This document shows positions 45,416 through 57,092 of a DNA stretch of 64,000 bases, piece after piece. Each line of letters begins with the position of its first letter. Positions within the stretch are counted from its first letter, which is position 1. Both the position numbers and the translations under genes were made by a program. Under the pieces are notes generated by a model that did not search any database, was not told where the DNA came from, and worked only from the letters and a program-made list of their open reading frames with translations. The stretch is from contig CM060114.1 of NCBI GenBank assembly GCA_030522415.1, forward strand, positions 29,020,804-29,084,803, written 5' to 3'. Source of the stretch: Channallabes apus. Taxonomy: Eukaryota > Chordata > Actinopteri > Siluriformes > Clariidae.

Positions 45416-45859
45416 TTGAAGGTATATGATTTTTTTCTTCAGGCTTCCTGAAGAAAAAATAATAATATTTGCCTCTAATTTAGTGCAAATTTGAGACTTT
45501 CATTTTCAGTCCAGTCCATGTACCTGACCTTATTCAGAGAATGTTTTTGTTAAGTCAAACAGTGACCTATGATTCATTTAATATAAAAATCATCCAGTTT
45601 AACCAGTGAGAAACAAGTGCAGATGATGACAGATGATCAGACCAGTGATATGTATACTGATGATGCTGAATGCTGAGTGGTTTGAACAGACAGAGAGGGG
45701 AAATGAGGTTGCTGCTGAGGGTGTTACATAAACAATAAATGATCTATAGGCTCTTATCACAGTAAAACATTATTCCCATGTCTTTTACTTTTGCATTTAT
45801 TCATATAATTAATTCCATAACATTAACATTAAATCTCCCTAGGTTTTGGGTTCCCTCCT

Positions 45860-45970
45860 TTGGGTGCTGCGGGTTGTGATGCGGCCTCTATGGATTGGAC
45901 CTCTTTGTCTGGTGTGTCCCATATGTGCTTGATCGGATTGGGATCTGGGGAGTTTGAAGGCTGGGTCGCC
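45860..45970 (-). pseudogene. Fragment of a Tc1-like transposase gene
   Basis: 'gcggcctctatggattggac', 'ttgatcggattgggatctgg' and 'ggagtttgaaggctgggtcg' are phrases from the 3' part of the family seen at 58690-59330 (the - strand region coding for PDLNPIEHLWD in intact members). Confidence 0.6.
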
Positions 45971-46199
45971 AGACGTGGGGCCCTTTGCTTGCTAGCCAAT
46001 TTATTGATAGATTGTGCATATTTTTACCAGCTAACCTTATGTTGTTTTATATGATGATACTGCTTATCAAGACATAGAGCTATAGAAATGATGGATAGAT
46101 AGATCTTACAGGTTAAGTTCATATTGTATTATATGTGTAGGAAACCTTAATATGGTACTGCTTATCTTGTGTGGCCAACCTCAAATCAGGGCTATTAAT
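45971..46199. other. Nothing recognised
   Basis: Unique AT-rich DNA between the Tc1 fragment and the candidate element at 46200. Confidence 0.35.
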
Positions 46200-46670
46200 A
46201 TAAAACTGAGTAGTAGAATGAACAATGGGCATGAAGCGCTCAAGCAGAAGGAACATTTGCAGTAATCTGGATGTAATTGTTATAATTACAAGCCGTCGCC
46301 TCTAAGACAATCGTGTCAATCGAGACAGAGAACACATTACTTTAATAGAGTAATATGCAAACTGTGGATGGTTCAATTACATGACTTAATAACATATAAA
46401 TGATGCGCAACCCCTGATTAGGAACCACAGTCTAACCAGTTACCATTATTTCAGTTTATAAATCTGTAGTCTGCTTTGGTCTGCTCTGTTAGCCCCCTCC
46501 TTCCCCCATCCCTTTAAGTTATACTACAAATGACTAGTTGAGTGTCTGAGCATTAAATTAACAGTAATTATATCGACCCCATGCTGCAACGATTCAATTT
46601 CTCATGGTCTAATTGGCTAAAAGTCGTTTGTTAGCTGTCCAAAGCCCCCCCCCCATCCTAAGCTTAATAG
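46200..46670. promoter_or_regulatory. Candidate conserved noncoding element upstream of pou3f2
   Basis: Unique, evenly mixed sequence with many homeodomain-type cores (attaa, taattg, caatta) and an octamer-like 'taatatgcaaac' at 46351-46362 that a POU protein could bind. No repeats, no ORF. Enhancer status is inference from composition, position and motif content. Confidence 0.35.
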
Positions 46671-47104
46671 AATGTTTTGAAACATGGACATGCACCCATA
46701 TGGAGATGTTAATGGCTTACGTGTATGCAGATGTGTAAGGTTCTGTGTGCAGTTGGCTGGAGATAAATCGCTGGAAAGTCAAAAGGATTTGAAATGATTT
46801 TGAAATCGACATTTTTTCGACGTTTGAAAATGACTCAAGTGAATCAAGCCGTCAAAAAACAAAACAAAAAAAAATAGTGTTTTTTGTTCTTAATTCACTC
46901 ATGATGATAAAACAAGATAGAGGACATGACATGACATGACAGGACATACGGTGCGTGCACATGAGTGTTAGTAGCATGTCAGCCGTTTATAAATCATAAT
47001 TTATTTCAAACATTCTAATTATGATGAATTGTAGACTATTCTTAAATTGCCTAGGGAATATATATATATATATATAGACACACACTCACACAGCGTTTGT
47101 GTTT
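46671..47104. other. Nothing recognised
   Basis: AT-rich DNA with a tetranucleotide-like 'acatgacatgacatg' at about 46922-46945 and a short (TA)n at 47060-47076. Confidence 0.4.
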
Positions 47105-47340
47105 GTGTGTCTTCCTCACAGGGCCTCCTGCCAATCTGGACAGAGCTTGTTTGAGGTGAGCCGTGTTGTAGATATGAGTGGGGCTGGGTTAGACGGGCCC
47201 ACTGTCCCGCATTCACATGCAATTAGGCCTCACAAAAGCCTTGTTAAATGTGTAATCCCGGGACTCCTTTTCCCTTTGATAGTGTTGGCCAGCTGTAGGG
47301 GAATGGGCATTATTCTCATTATAAAGGACCTTTAGCTTAG
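47105..47340. promoter_or_regulatory. Candidate conserved noncoding element
   Basis: Unique block around 'cacatgcaattaggcctcac' and 'cctttgatagtgttggcc' with balanced composition, enclosed by microsatellites. Enhancer role inferred only from sequence character and proximity to pou3f2. Confidence 0.3.
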
Positions 47341-47402
47341 TTCAGTGCAAACGGTTCCCACTGAGTACATCAACACTGGGGTCACACACACACTACAACA
47401 CA

Positions 47403-47484
47403 CTCACACACACACACGCACACACACAACCACACAGACCCCCCTTTGCAATGCTGCCTCCATCCTCACACACACTCACACACA

Positions 47485-47573
<89 letters not shown>
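47403..47573. repeat. Long (CA)n microsatellite
   Basis: Interrupted CA runs from 47403, then about 46 almost uninterrupted CA units at 47480-47572. Confidence 0.95.
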
Positions 47574-47574
<1 letters not shown>

Positions 47575-48169
47575 CACACACAAATCTGCTACCACCACCT
47601 TCACAAACGTTCTGTACCGTGCCGCCTTCCAGCTCATACCCAGTGCTCCAAGCTTGATAGCTTTATTTAGAAGTAAACACTTCCCATGCTGCAAATCATA
47701 ACTTGACTGATCTGTGATTTCTTATCTAACTGATGACTCCCTTACACGTCGAGCAGAGTAGGCCACGGTGTTCTTCTTCTTTTTGCACTCTATTAAAAAA
47801 AAAACGAAAAGAAAAAACAAGTTCTTATTTTAAATGTCCTGTTCGCTGTTAGTCAAGCAGCACTACACCAACAGCAATTAATCAGCCTGCTGGCAAAAAA
47901 AAGAACATTACACCCGTCTTTCCACATCGCTCCTCTTATAGTACTATATGTAATGACTACACATCGTAAAATCTTTTTATGTCGTTTTTTCCCACTCATT
48001 TCTAAATGGAAATAATTTAGTTATAAACCGCATGACCTACAGTATGTAGTATTATAAGTTAAAAAGTTAAAAGTTACAGGTTACAAAATCAAAGGCAATC
48101 CAGTCATTTGCTTGTCTGAAATGGATCCCACACAATGGCACGATTGCTCTTAACTTTACTGTATATTAT

Positions 48170-48170
<1 letters not shown>
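47574..48170. other. Nothing recognised
   Basis: Unique AT-rich DNA between two CA arrays. Confidence 0.35.

Positions 48171-48225
<55 letters not shown>
48171..48225. repeat. (CA)n microsatellite
   Basis: About 27 CA units. Confidence 0.95.
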
Positions 48226-48228
<3 letters not shown>

Positions 48229-48369
48229 GGGATGGTTTACCAACTGGCATGGTTTTTCTTTGGGAGCTCAGAAACTGGAGCGCCTGGAACACACTTGAAC
48301 TTAGGCTCATATTTTGGAGACGTTATCTGTATATTAAGACATATTCCTAGCCTAAACAGGTATCCAAGA

Positions 48370-48520
48370 ATTACAAGATGCAACATTACAAGTCAAACTT
48401 GGATGAAATTTCTTGTGGAAAAACCTATTGACATTTACAGAAGACTTCAAGCACAGTATGGCGATGAGACTCTTAAAACATTTAATTCATGCAGATGTTT
48501 TAAAGGACTGTGAATGATGA
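48370..48520 (+). pseudogene. Mariner-like transposase N-terminal fragment
   Basis: Open reading MKFLVEKPIDIYRRLQAQYG followed by DETLKTF has the look of the HTH_48 domain that starts mariner-type transposases. It then runs into 'cagatgttttaaaggactg', resembling the RWxxRFKxG motif but frame-damaged. No catalytic domain follows. Confidence 0.6.
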
Positions 48521-49084
48521 AGGTTGGTGTAGTAGAGGATTATATAGAGAAATAAAGCTAGTTTTTCCTCTCCTAATGGTTATTGAAATCCCGTCGTAGA
48601 TGAATTTGAAACAGGAATGTTAATATTTGCAAACATGTAAAGATGCTGTACAAAATGTTAGAGCATTTTATAAATAAAAACCGACTGATGCTTTATTGCT
48701 GTCTCTGTTCAAAAGGGTTTAATGACTGATCACCTGTAGTTCAGAATTTGAATTACACTACATGTAGAGTTACAGTATATTTGCCTTGGGAGTAAAAGAA
48801 TGCAAACCACACTAGGGTTCTTACTCTAAAACCACACCTCCTATATGGTTATATTCATATAACAGCATGGTTTGGATAATAATTAATTCAATATTAATGT
48901 ACTGTTCTAATATGTTATTTCAATAAGTTAAAACATACTGTACATACAGGAGACTGTATATAGGGACTTCCTATAATTTATATTATAATATAAGATTAAG
49001 ATATGCTTTTATTGAGCAGAGAAAAGCCTGGAGTGAATGAGTCTCCAGTCTTAGTGCTTCTTCACCACAGAGAAGTCTTTCTCG

Positions 49085-49085
<1 letters not shown>
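48521..49085. other. Nothing recognised
   Basis: AT-rich DNA without recognisable elements. Confidence 0.35.

Positions 49086-49129
<44 letters not shown>
49086..49129. repeat. (CAT)n microsatellite
   Basis: About 14 CAT units followed by TTA-rich sequence. Confidence 0.95.
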
Positions 49130-49130
<1 letters not shown>

Positions 49131-49254
49131 TTTTATTATTATTATTTTTATTGTTAGTAGTAGCAATATTATTATTAGTAGTAGTATTAGGGTAAAACAA
49201 GACATATTGATGCTGGAACAACTGTTTATAACCGTTACAATAAGTTGATCCATA

Positions 49255-49985
49255 ACATTAAATAAAAATGAAAAACAACAGTCATAAATGGAAAAAAAAG
49301 GAATAAAAATAAAAAATACACAATACTATGTCAGTACATTATACTATGTCAGTACATTATATTACAGTCTCATCATCCCATCCTTGTATGGATCTATTTC
49401 CCATAACAGCACATACATCACGAGTTGTTTTCTCCGTGTGCCCTAAGAAATGTGTGACCAGTGCAAATACTTATGTCAGTCATTCTTTTTTAAAATTCCT
49501 ATAAAAAAGTTTTTTTATTCTATTTTATAATGTTTTTAATTTATTTATTTTTAGTACAAATGATATTCTAAGCAACAACTTGAGTGAAAAGTAGAATCAC
49601 TGAAATAGTGACATGAATCTGTAAGTTTCTTAGTATTTGATTCATCCTCCTATTTTTTTCTTCTTTAATGACAGAGTGCACTAGAGCTGGCATGGACTCT
49701 ATAAATGTGTGTAAAGTCTTATGATCCATTTACATCAAATCCATCAGAGTGTAGTCAGATCACATGCCTAAATAGAATGGACATGAGGAAAAGCTGAGCT
49801 TTTGTAACAAAGCGTTTAAGATGATCAAAATTACACGTTCACTTGCATTTAAACAGTGATGTGATGAAATGTTGCGCAATCCTATTTTACAAAATTCTAA
49901 AACATTTAGTTAATTTCCAAATTTAAACGGAAAAAAATAAATAAAATCGATGTGATCTCAGTCTCCACTGTAAACATGGCACTGT
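49255..49985. other. Nothing recognised
   Basis: AT-rich DNA; a 20-bp word 'actatgtcagtacattatac' is repeated directly at about 49325-49365. Confidence 0.4.
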
Positions 49986-49989
49986 ATCA

Positions 49990-50440
49990 TGGCACTAAAA
50001 CACCAAACACATCTCCACATCAGCAAGGTAACCCCAAAGCTCTACTGCCTGCACATGATCTCATAATTATCAGCCTAATAAAGGTAATATTTACATAACG
50101 GGAGTCTGTCTTTGGCTGAGACACCTAAGCGAATGGTTATTACGAAACTTGGAACTTGTCAAGATTTCAATTATAGCTGGTTGTTTCTCCTGAGCTAGGT
50201 GTTAGAACACCGGTAGGATAATTTAATGACCGAGCGCATTTACAGCCTGGAAAATGAAGCTGTAGAAGAGCCAATATAACCCGAAAGAGAACAGCTTGAA
50301 CTTTATACTCTATTAGGAGTCTGTCAAAGATTAATACAATCATAAATATGGCAATTAGCAATTGTTACTACTACATGGACCAAACAAACATTTTTGCTCC
50401 AATGTTTCATCGTTTATGATGAGAAAATATATTGCTTATA
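49990..50440. promoter_or_regulatory. Candidate conserved noncoding element
   Basis: Non-repetitive block with dense homeodomain, SOX-like and POU-like words ('gtcaaagattaatacaatca', 'ggcaattagcaattgttac', 'aatttaatgaccgagcgc'). Its complexity is higher than its flanks and it has no plausible coding frame. A neural enhancer of pou3f2 is a reasonable but untested guess. Confidence 0.35.
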
Positions 50441-51520
50441 AACTGTCGACTATGAAGTCACAATCAAAACAATTAGTGTTTCATTCTGAAAGGTTCTGTG
50501 TAATGCGATAAAGACAGGTTTCACATGAACAGATTGCATTCAACACCAGCTTCATTCATGCATTTAAAAAAAAAAAGAAAGAACAATGCACAATATATCA
50601 AGCATGCATGTAAATCCAAAATGTCTCCCTAATCACTTCGCGTCTCTCTGCTTAGAAGTTTAGCTATTCTTTAACATTACACGTTAATGTGAAAACGCAT
50701 AGCTCCCTTTTTCTGCTCCTCAAACTTGTCAGGTTGTCATCATTACTGAGAAACTTTTTAAAACAAACACTAAAATATGTCAGCGTTTAAGCCTTGCTAG
50801 TGTCACTTCTGCTTATCCGGTGATACTGGGGGCCTTTTAGTTCTTTTATAAGCTCCTGGAATATTTAGAGCGGCGCAGAAGGTTAGTGCCATGAAAGTCT
50901 TAGCTGATCAATATAGATGGGCCCGACCCGCGATTAGACCTGGAGTAAATCTGGACAAATCGATGTGGATGCTTACACTACAGGTTAAGCGAGCTGTGGT
51001 ATAACACGCTCGAACCCGGATTTTCATGTGGATTGGGATACAATCTGGATGCTTGTTTTAAACAATCGTGATTTCCCCCGAACCCGAGGGAGCGAAGGTT
51101 ATTAACCAAACAGTAGTTTATTCGTGCTTTGCATTGCCTCCATATCATAAGCAATTAGTCAGTAATAAACATGCAATGCAACACCAGTTTAATAACACCA
51201 ATAAACCAATTATCCTATTTTCCTCTTTCTCTCCCTGCGCCATTCTCACTTTTCTTTTTTCCCCCCTTGCACCATCTTTGTCTCAGTCTTTCACCTCCAC
51301 CCTCTTTGTTGGACCAACAAACCCACCAAGTCCCCCCATCTTTCTCTCTCTTAAGATCCACTCAAGCCTCACTAAAGCTTTCACCTCGTTTAGGTCACTT
51401 TCCCAAGAGCCCCTCTCCCCTGTCCGGAGGAGGAGGAAAAAAAGACAAGAAGTGGTTTAAGACAGGACACCATCTGTCCTCTAATCATAAAGGACCACAG
51501 GCATGGAGTGAATATGTATG
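50441..51520. other. Unique upstream DNA, possible further regulatory sequence
   Basis: Little simple repeat except C/T-rich 51210-51430. Stretches near 50690-50830 and 50880-51110 resemble the candidate element before them in complexity. No gene is supported; the open frames at 51068-51551 follow the C/T-rich composition. Confidence 0.35.
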
Positions 51521-51547
51521 CATGTGTGTGTGTGTGTGTGTGTGTGT
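51521..51547. repeat. (GT)n microsatellite
   Basis: About 13 GT units. Confidence 0.9.
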
Positions 51548-51878
51548 TTGAGTGAGTGTTTCTGCATGAGAAAGTGAAGAAGAAAGAAAGAAAGAAAGTG
51601 AAGAAGAGATGGAGAGGCAGAAGATTTTTTAATTATTTTTTAGAGTAAGAAGGAAGTGCTATATTATATACGTTCAGTGTCCCATGTATGTGCGTCCAGT
51701 CTCTTCTGTGTCTTTGTTTGTTTGTGAGAGAATGAGAATGTGTGTGTTTGGGTGTGAGAGATTAGCAAGACCCCCTCTGGTTCGCAATTCCTTACAAAGC
51801 TGCACCTTGCAGCTGCGACCTGCATGACCCCTTGGTTCCATGGCAACCGTGTGGGCCCACAACCTGCCCTCAGTGCTA

Positions 51879-51882
<4 letters not shown>

Positions 51883-51916
<34 letters not shown>

Positions 51917-51959
51917 CTGTGTGTGTGTGTGTCTGTGTGTGTGTGTGTGTGTGTGTGCG
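51883..51959. repeat. (GT)n microsatellite, interrupted
   Basis: About 36 GT units with 'ttct' and 'gtct' interruptions. Confidence 0.95.
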
Positions 51960-52416
51960 TGCGCCTGAGAAAAGACCAACCACAACTTAAAGAGCCATTC
52001 AGTTCATCTTCACCATGCGAGCTCAAAGAAGAACAGAGGAGAGTGCAGGGTGATCACTGCAATCACACAGTTTCAACAAGTGTAAGACTGCATGGGGAAA
52101 ATAAAGCCTATGAAATCTCACAATTGTCAGGATAAAACCAAAAATAAATGTAAACATTTTTACTTTACTGAAGCCAGGACAATAATAAAGGACCATAATA
52201 TACTGTTACACAATAAACTGTTAATGATATATTAACTTGCTTTACAAATGAGTATTTATCTATATCTAGATGGTGCAGCTGTCTTTCAAACAATTGAAAT
52301 TCATCTTAAAGAAGAAAAAGAAGAAAAGCACATATTATGTTTAAACACTAAATTGCTGCAGTGTTTTAAGTACAACTTGTCCTTTCTTTAAAAAATAAAA
52401 ATTATCAATGTTTTTT

Positions 52417-52419
<3 letters not shown>
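51960..52419. other. Nothing recognised
   Basis: AT-rich unique DNA. Confidence 0.35.
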
Positions 52420-52454
<35 letters not shown>

Positions 52455-52494
52455 TACAACAATTTGGCAAGTACCATGTAAAGATAATCCTGAC

Positions 52495-52547
<53 letters not shown>

Positions 52548-52580
52548 TATTATTATTATTATTATTATTGTTGTTGTTGT
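52420..52580. repeat. (AAT)n arrays ending in (ATT)n and (GTT)n
   Basis: AAT runs at 52420-52454 and 52494-52548, the second passing directly into ATT repeats (52549-52569) and then GTT. The AAT/ATT boundary is self-complementary and could fold into a hairpin. Confidence 0.95.
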
Positions 52581-52753
52581 AATCAGATTGATGGAGTAAG
52601 AAGTATGACTTGAATGACTGAAGGTCTGTTTATTGCTTTTTTCAATGTATTTTTTAATATTGAAAATGTGAAAACTTTTTGCATGTTTTTGTTTGGTTTT
52701 GTTGCCCCATAGAAAAAAAAAATGTTTTTGCTATGTTTTACTACATAAATTCT

Positions 52754-52785
<32 letters not shown>

Positions 52786-53634
52786 CCCTACACATATTTA
52801 TAAATTCCAATAGAATACCAATTAACATTTCTGCATGAACAGCGCTGACTTGGAAGTAGAAGAAGCCCAATCTACAGTATAGCCTTTTCACTGCTTAAAA
52901 TGTGCACAGAAAATGTATTCTTGTTTATTAGAAGGATATGATAAAACATATACTGAAATGTATATATAGCTATTAAAATATAAAAAAAACTAAGTTAGTA
53001 AAATATGATTGAAATTTTGCATATTAAAAAAATATATATCATCCGAGTATTCATGTAAATTAGACCATACACTATAAACTGGGATTTCTCAGAGCAAAAA
53101 ATGTCTTATTTTTCCAACAATTCAGTGCAATCAGTGATCAGTGCAATCAGAGACTGAGATGTGGTTAGGGCTGTGAACAAGACATAATGGAAAATGATTT
53201 AATTATGTATTTCCTGAAATCTAGTTTAAAGCAGAAGCGCTTCGTGATTGTAAACGTGAAGGAATTTGGTTGGAGAGTCATAGGATTCTTCATTTGCATA
53301 AAATTCAACAATAATTCCTGGTAATTCTTGGGGAAAGACTTTGGAATATTAAACAGAGTTGAATTAAAAGAGAACCACACATATCAAACCATAATTTAAG
53401 CAGAAGAGATGAACTTGATAAAGACCATGTACCATGTACCACATCTCCACTACATGACTGAGGAATACAAAAGACCCACACTGTTCTCTCTGGGAATGTT
53501 TGATTCTGTGTCTGATACATCTTACAAGACAGCATATAAGCAGGGCTTATAAATAAATAAAGGGATTTCACAGTCTAAGAATTCGCCCTGGAATATGTCT
53601 GTGGCATCAGAGAGGAAAAATTACACAGACGGGA
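52581..53634. other. Nothing recognised
   Basis: AT-rich DNA with A runs at about 52710 and 52755-52780; no gene supported. Confidence 0.35.
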
Positions 53635-53915
53635 TAATCTGGTCATTCGGTACATTCAAGTCATCAGCTGACTTCATTTTATTGCCCCATAACGTTGCTG
53701 AGTCTAAACCTGACCAACTGAGGGAACACCAGATCATAACACTGCCTCCAGATGATTGTACTGTGGACACTATGCATGATGGGTCAGTGGGACACTATGC
53801 ACTATGCATTGCTTCATGCGCTTCCCTATTTACCCTGACACACCCATCACTCTGGAGTAGGGTCAATCTGGAAACATCAAACCACAAGACCTTTTCCTAT
53901 TGCTCCAAAGACTAA
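53635..53915 (-). pseudogene. Tc1-like transposase relic
   Basis: The complement matches the family at 1600 and 29709: 'gggataatctggtcattcgg', 'tgccccataacgttgctgag', 'actatgcatgatgggt' and 'tactccagagtgatgg' on the - strand. Internal fragment without ends. Confidence 0.7.
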
Positions 53916-53924
53916 TCTTTATAA

Positions 53925-54150
53925 TAATAAAAATAATAATGCATTTTATTTATATTGGTGCCTTTCTGATCACACAAGGTCACCTTCCACATAAAAGATA
54001 AAACAAGATAACATTGATAAAGATAACATTGAGTAGTTATTAATTAAAACAATATTAAATGAAAAAAGAGACAGTGTCATACTGTAATTTAAGACATGTA
54101 AAAACAAATGACGATTCAAAGGGAGATTTAAATGGAGATTTGAGTGCAGC
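53925..54150. repeat. Dispersed repeat fragment
   Basis: 'cattttatttatattggtgc' and 'ctttctgatcacacaaggtc' recall a widespread fish element (tttatatagcgcctttc type). Not classified. Confidence 0.4.
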
Positions 54151-54156
54151 CTTACA

Positions 54157-54390
54157 TCATGTAGGATAAGCGCTTCTGAATAAATGGGTCTTAAGGAGAG
54201 ATGTGAATTTGATTGGAGAATCTTGGATTCTTTTGGGGAGAGAATTCCAAAGACGTGGAGTGATACAGTTAAAGGCTCTAGAGCCCATAGTGGTCAAGCA
54301 GAAAGGGGGTATAACTATGCTCCCAAGCAAATTCAAGCCTGGATGTATCTCACTAACAAGTGCTTTTCTCACACAGCTGTTTATTTCCAA
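54157..54390 (-). pseudogene. C-terminal end of a non-LTR retrotransposon ORF
   Basis: The - strand reads GSRAFNCITPRLWNSLPKRI and then FTSLLKTHLFRSAYPT, the 'APRLWNSLP...FKSxLKTHLFxxAF' end found in many fish LINE reverse-transcriptase proteins. Only this tail is present. Confidence 0.7.
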
Positions 54391-54773
54391 TCATCTGAGA
54401 TCACACTGTGTATGGAAACTTTTTTATTTTCACTTTAAACATATCTGAGATTTTTATAGTCAATTTTTATGATGCAGCTTCACCAAGTGTTTAAGTGACC
54501 TGCATTTGTGATATTTCCTTCTACAAAGTTGTCTGTTCAGCACTATACTTCCAAGGTTTAGTTATGTGTTCTTAACTCAGTTCTAGTCATTTCCGCAATC
54601 TCTTTAGTTGTTTTCTTTACTTTATTCAGGCGAATAATTTCACCTTTTGGCTCATGCTTTTTATTGTAGTATAATTAAATCACAGTATTGTCTAAAATAA
54701 AAACAAACAAACGAACAAATAAAACATTATATTTGTAAAAAAAAAATAAAAAATTCAGTCACTATTATACTTT

Positions 54774-55045
54774 ATATAGTATAGTATAGTATAGTATAGT
54801 ATAGTATAATATAGTTTAGTATAATATAGTATAGTATAGTATTCAAGATTCAAAGAACTTTATTAATCCCAGAGGGAAATTGCTCAAATATAGTATAGTA
54901 TAGTATAGTATAGTATAGTATAGTATAGTATAGTATAGTATAGTATTCAAGATTCAAGATTCAAAGAACTTTATTAATCCCAGAGGGGAATTGCTCAAAT
55001 ATAGTATAGTATAGTATAGTATAGTACAGTACAGTATAGTATTTT
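54774..55045. repeat. (ATAGT)n minisatellite with two LINE-tail insertions
   Basis: Pentanucleotide 'tatag' repeats form three blocks, broken twice by a near-identical ~45-bp insert ('caaagaactttattaatccc', then 'agagg', then 'aaattgctcaaa') at about 54842-54885 and 54947-54997. The insert on the - strand resembles a retrotransposon 3' end. Confidence 0.9.
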
Positions 55046-55944
55046 ACTCCCATGTACTGCAAGCCTATTAATACACATGTGCAAATGTTAAATAATTTAA
55101 TTTCAGTCATATCCAAAGCAAAAAATCTAAACAAAGGCTGTTGAAAATCTTTAGACACCTAATCCTTAGCCAGCAGCAACGTCTGATACAGTGGATACGC
55201 ATGAGCTTTCCTGTCTTCAGTTTTCAAGGCTTTAGATTAAATAATCTGATAATGATCTGCAAATGGTCTGAGAAAAAAAAACGCAGTAGAAACATGTACA
55301 GGGATACCATTAGTGAACTATGTTAGCGTTAGACTAGCTTGCTACTGTACATGTTTTTATCTCACTGTTTACCTCATAAAATTTCTGTAATGAATGTAAA
55401 AGCTTAGTAATGTCAGGTGGCTCTTTTAAATACGTTTAACCAACCTATTAGCTATAACAGTTAGCATAATGTGTCAGGTGTTTGTATTGTACTGATCTGA
55501 CTGGGCAAATGGTGTTCAAAGGTTACTTATATTTACTACCGCCGTGCTAGGACGTTTCACTGTGTGTATTACTCCACGTTTGAGATCAAGTTTAAAATGA
55601 GGAAGGCACACCTATTTCCCTGGAAGCACCTTTAATGTGAATGTACAAATCGAAGTGAGCTACCCAGCTACGGAGCTGATATGCTGTAAAGTCACCGTGG
55701 CTGCTTTCCACATTTGGTCATTTGGTGCCGGACATGTCACTTACTGATAATGATTTCTTGTTGACAGAACTGTTAGAAATGTTAGTTTTTTTTTTTACAA
55801 GCAATATTACACTTTAGTTACACTTTTACACATGAGGCTATACTGAACTTCATGCCTACATCGAATCACTAATCATAAATTAGGCAGTTTATTTAGCTCA
55901 TGACTTCCATATGGCTTAAAAGTAAGCACTGTTGTTTCGCACCT
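55046..55944. other. Nothing recognised
   Basis: Unique-looking DNA; no exon or repeat supported. Confidence 0.35.
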
Positions 55945-56035
55945 TCAGGGTTGAATGTCTGAATCTTGTTTCTAGTCTGTGTGTTTTTGGAGTTTGCACG
56001 TTCTCCCCACAGGCTTCCTCCAACAGTCCAAACGT
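55945..56035 (+). repeat. Mermaid-like SINE fragment
   Basis: 'gggttgaatgtctgaatctt', 'tttggagtttgcacgttctc' and 'ccaacagtccaaacg'. The head wording is shared with 90-260 rather than with the B-box-bearing copies. Confidence 0.65.
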
Positions 56036-57054
56036 ACCAGTTCTACACTTCCTTAAGTCTTTTATTTCGCTTAAAGATGTCGAAGAATAATCAGATGTAA
56101 AACTAAAATGACATATACATATGGGAAATTAATATATTAACAGTCTAGTCAGCTTTATAATTCAGACAGAAACCTACAATAAAAGTAGAGTGCTGTCCTT
56201 AGTCAGAGTAGATCAGGTTTCTGCTAGGTTTGAGCTTCTCGCTGGATCTGGTGGATGAGAACAGGATAATGAGGTCCACAGTCATAAGTCATAACAGCAG
56301 GCTAACAACTCTACTGTACATACAGTACGAGCAGCCCTGGAACAGAGTAATAAGTGAACAGAGGCTATAAGGCTTTTAAATACTGTATATACTGGAAATA
56401 CTGTATCTGCTGCTCTCTGTACCTTCAGCTACAGTAGGCATCAATTTTTTTGCTTTATGGCTTATTAAGGCTGAATTTGTTTTGAACAAGTCTTCCTTCA
56501 TGGTGTATATTCAAATTATTAATTGCACTATTATTAATTATTAAACATGTATAATTGTGAGCTGTTAAACAGAAGGAAATATGAACAGTTTGGGAGCAAA
56601 ATTAGATTTTTATTTCTTTTGCAGTTTTGAGTTTTTTATTATTATTATTATTTCTTAATTAAGTAAATGAAGCAAAGGACGTACTGCAACCTGATAGGTA
56701 ATATTCTGCACATGTTTTCTTTGAGACTCAAGTGCGTTAAAAAGCAAAAATGTATTTATTTATTTAAAAAAAAATTTTTTTATTGTGTTAATGTTCTGTG
56801 ATTTTTCCAAACGCTATAATTTCATCTTCCACAGTTTTGTCAGAATGGATAAATCAGGCTGCGGTTGTGTTTTGGCTATACTGTATAAGTGTGCAATTTA
56901 GTATCAATAACATGTTGGTTGAATTTAACTTAAAATTATAGCAAATTCATGCTTTGATTATGATTGTGTAATGAATCAAAAAGAAAGTAGTGGCAGAAAG
57001 TTGAGGAACAAAGTGCTGAGTTTTGTTGCACATAAAATCATAAGATCACAAGAA

Positions 57055-57057
<3 letters not shown>
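56036..57057. other. Nothing recognised
   Basis: AT-rich DNA without gene or repeat support. Confidence 0.35.

Positions 57058-57090
<33 letters not shown>
57058..57090. repeat. (AAT)n microsatellite
   Basis: About 11 AAT units. Confidence 0.9.

Positions 57091-57092
<2 letters not shown>

Noticed and set aside
47345..47701. HTHTHT/VCVCVC open frames in CA/GT arrays
   Set aside because: Translations of dinucleotide repeats; the same applies at 33-36, 48, 51-52 and 60 kb.
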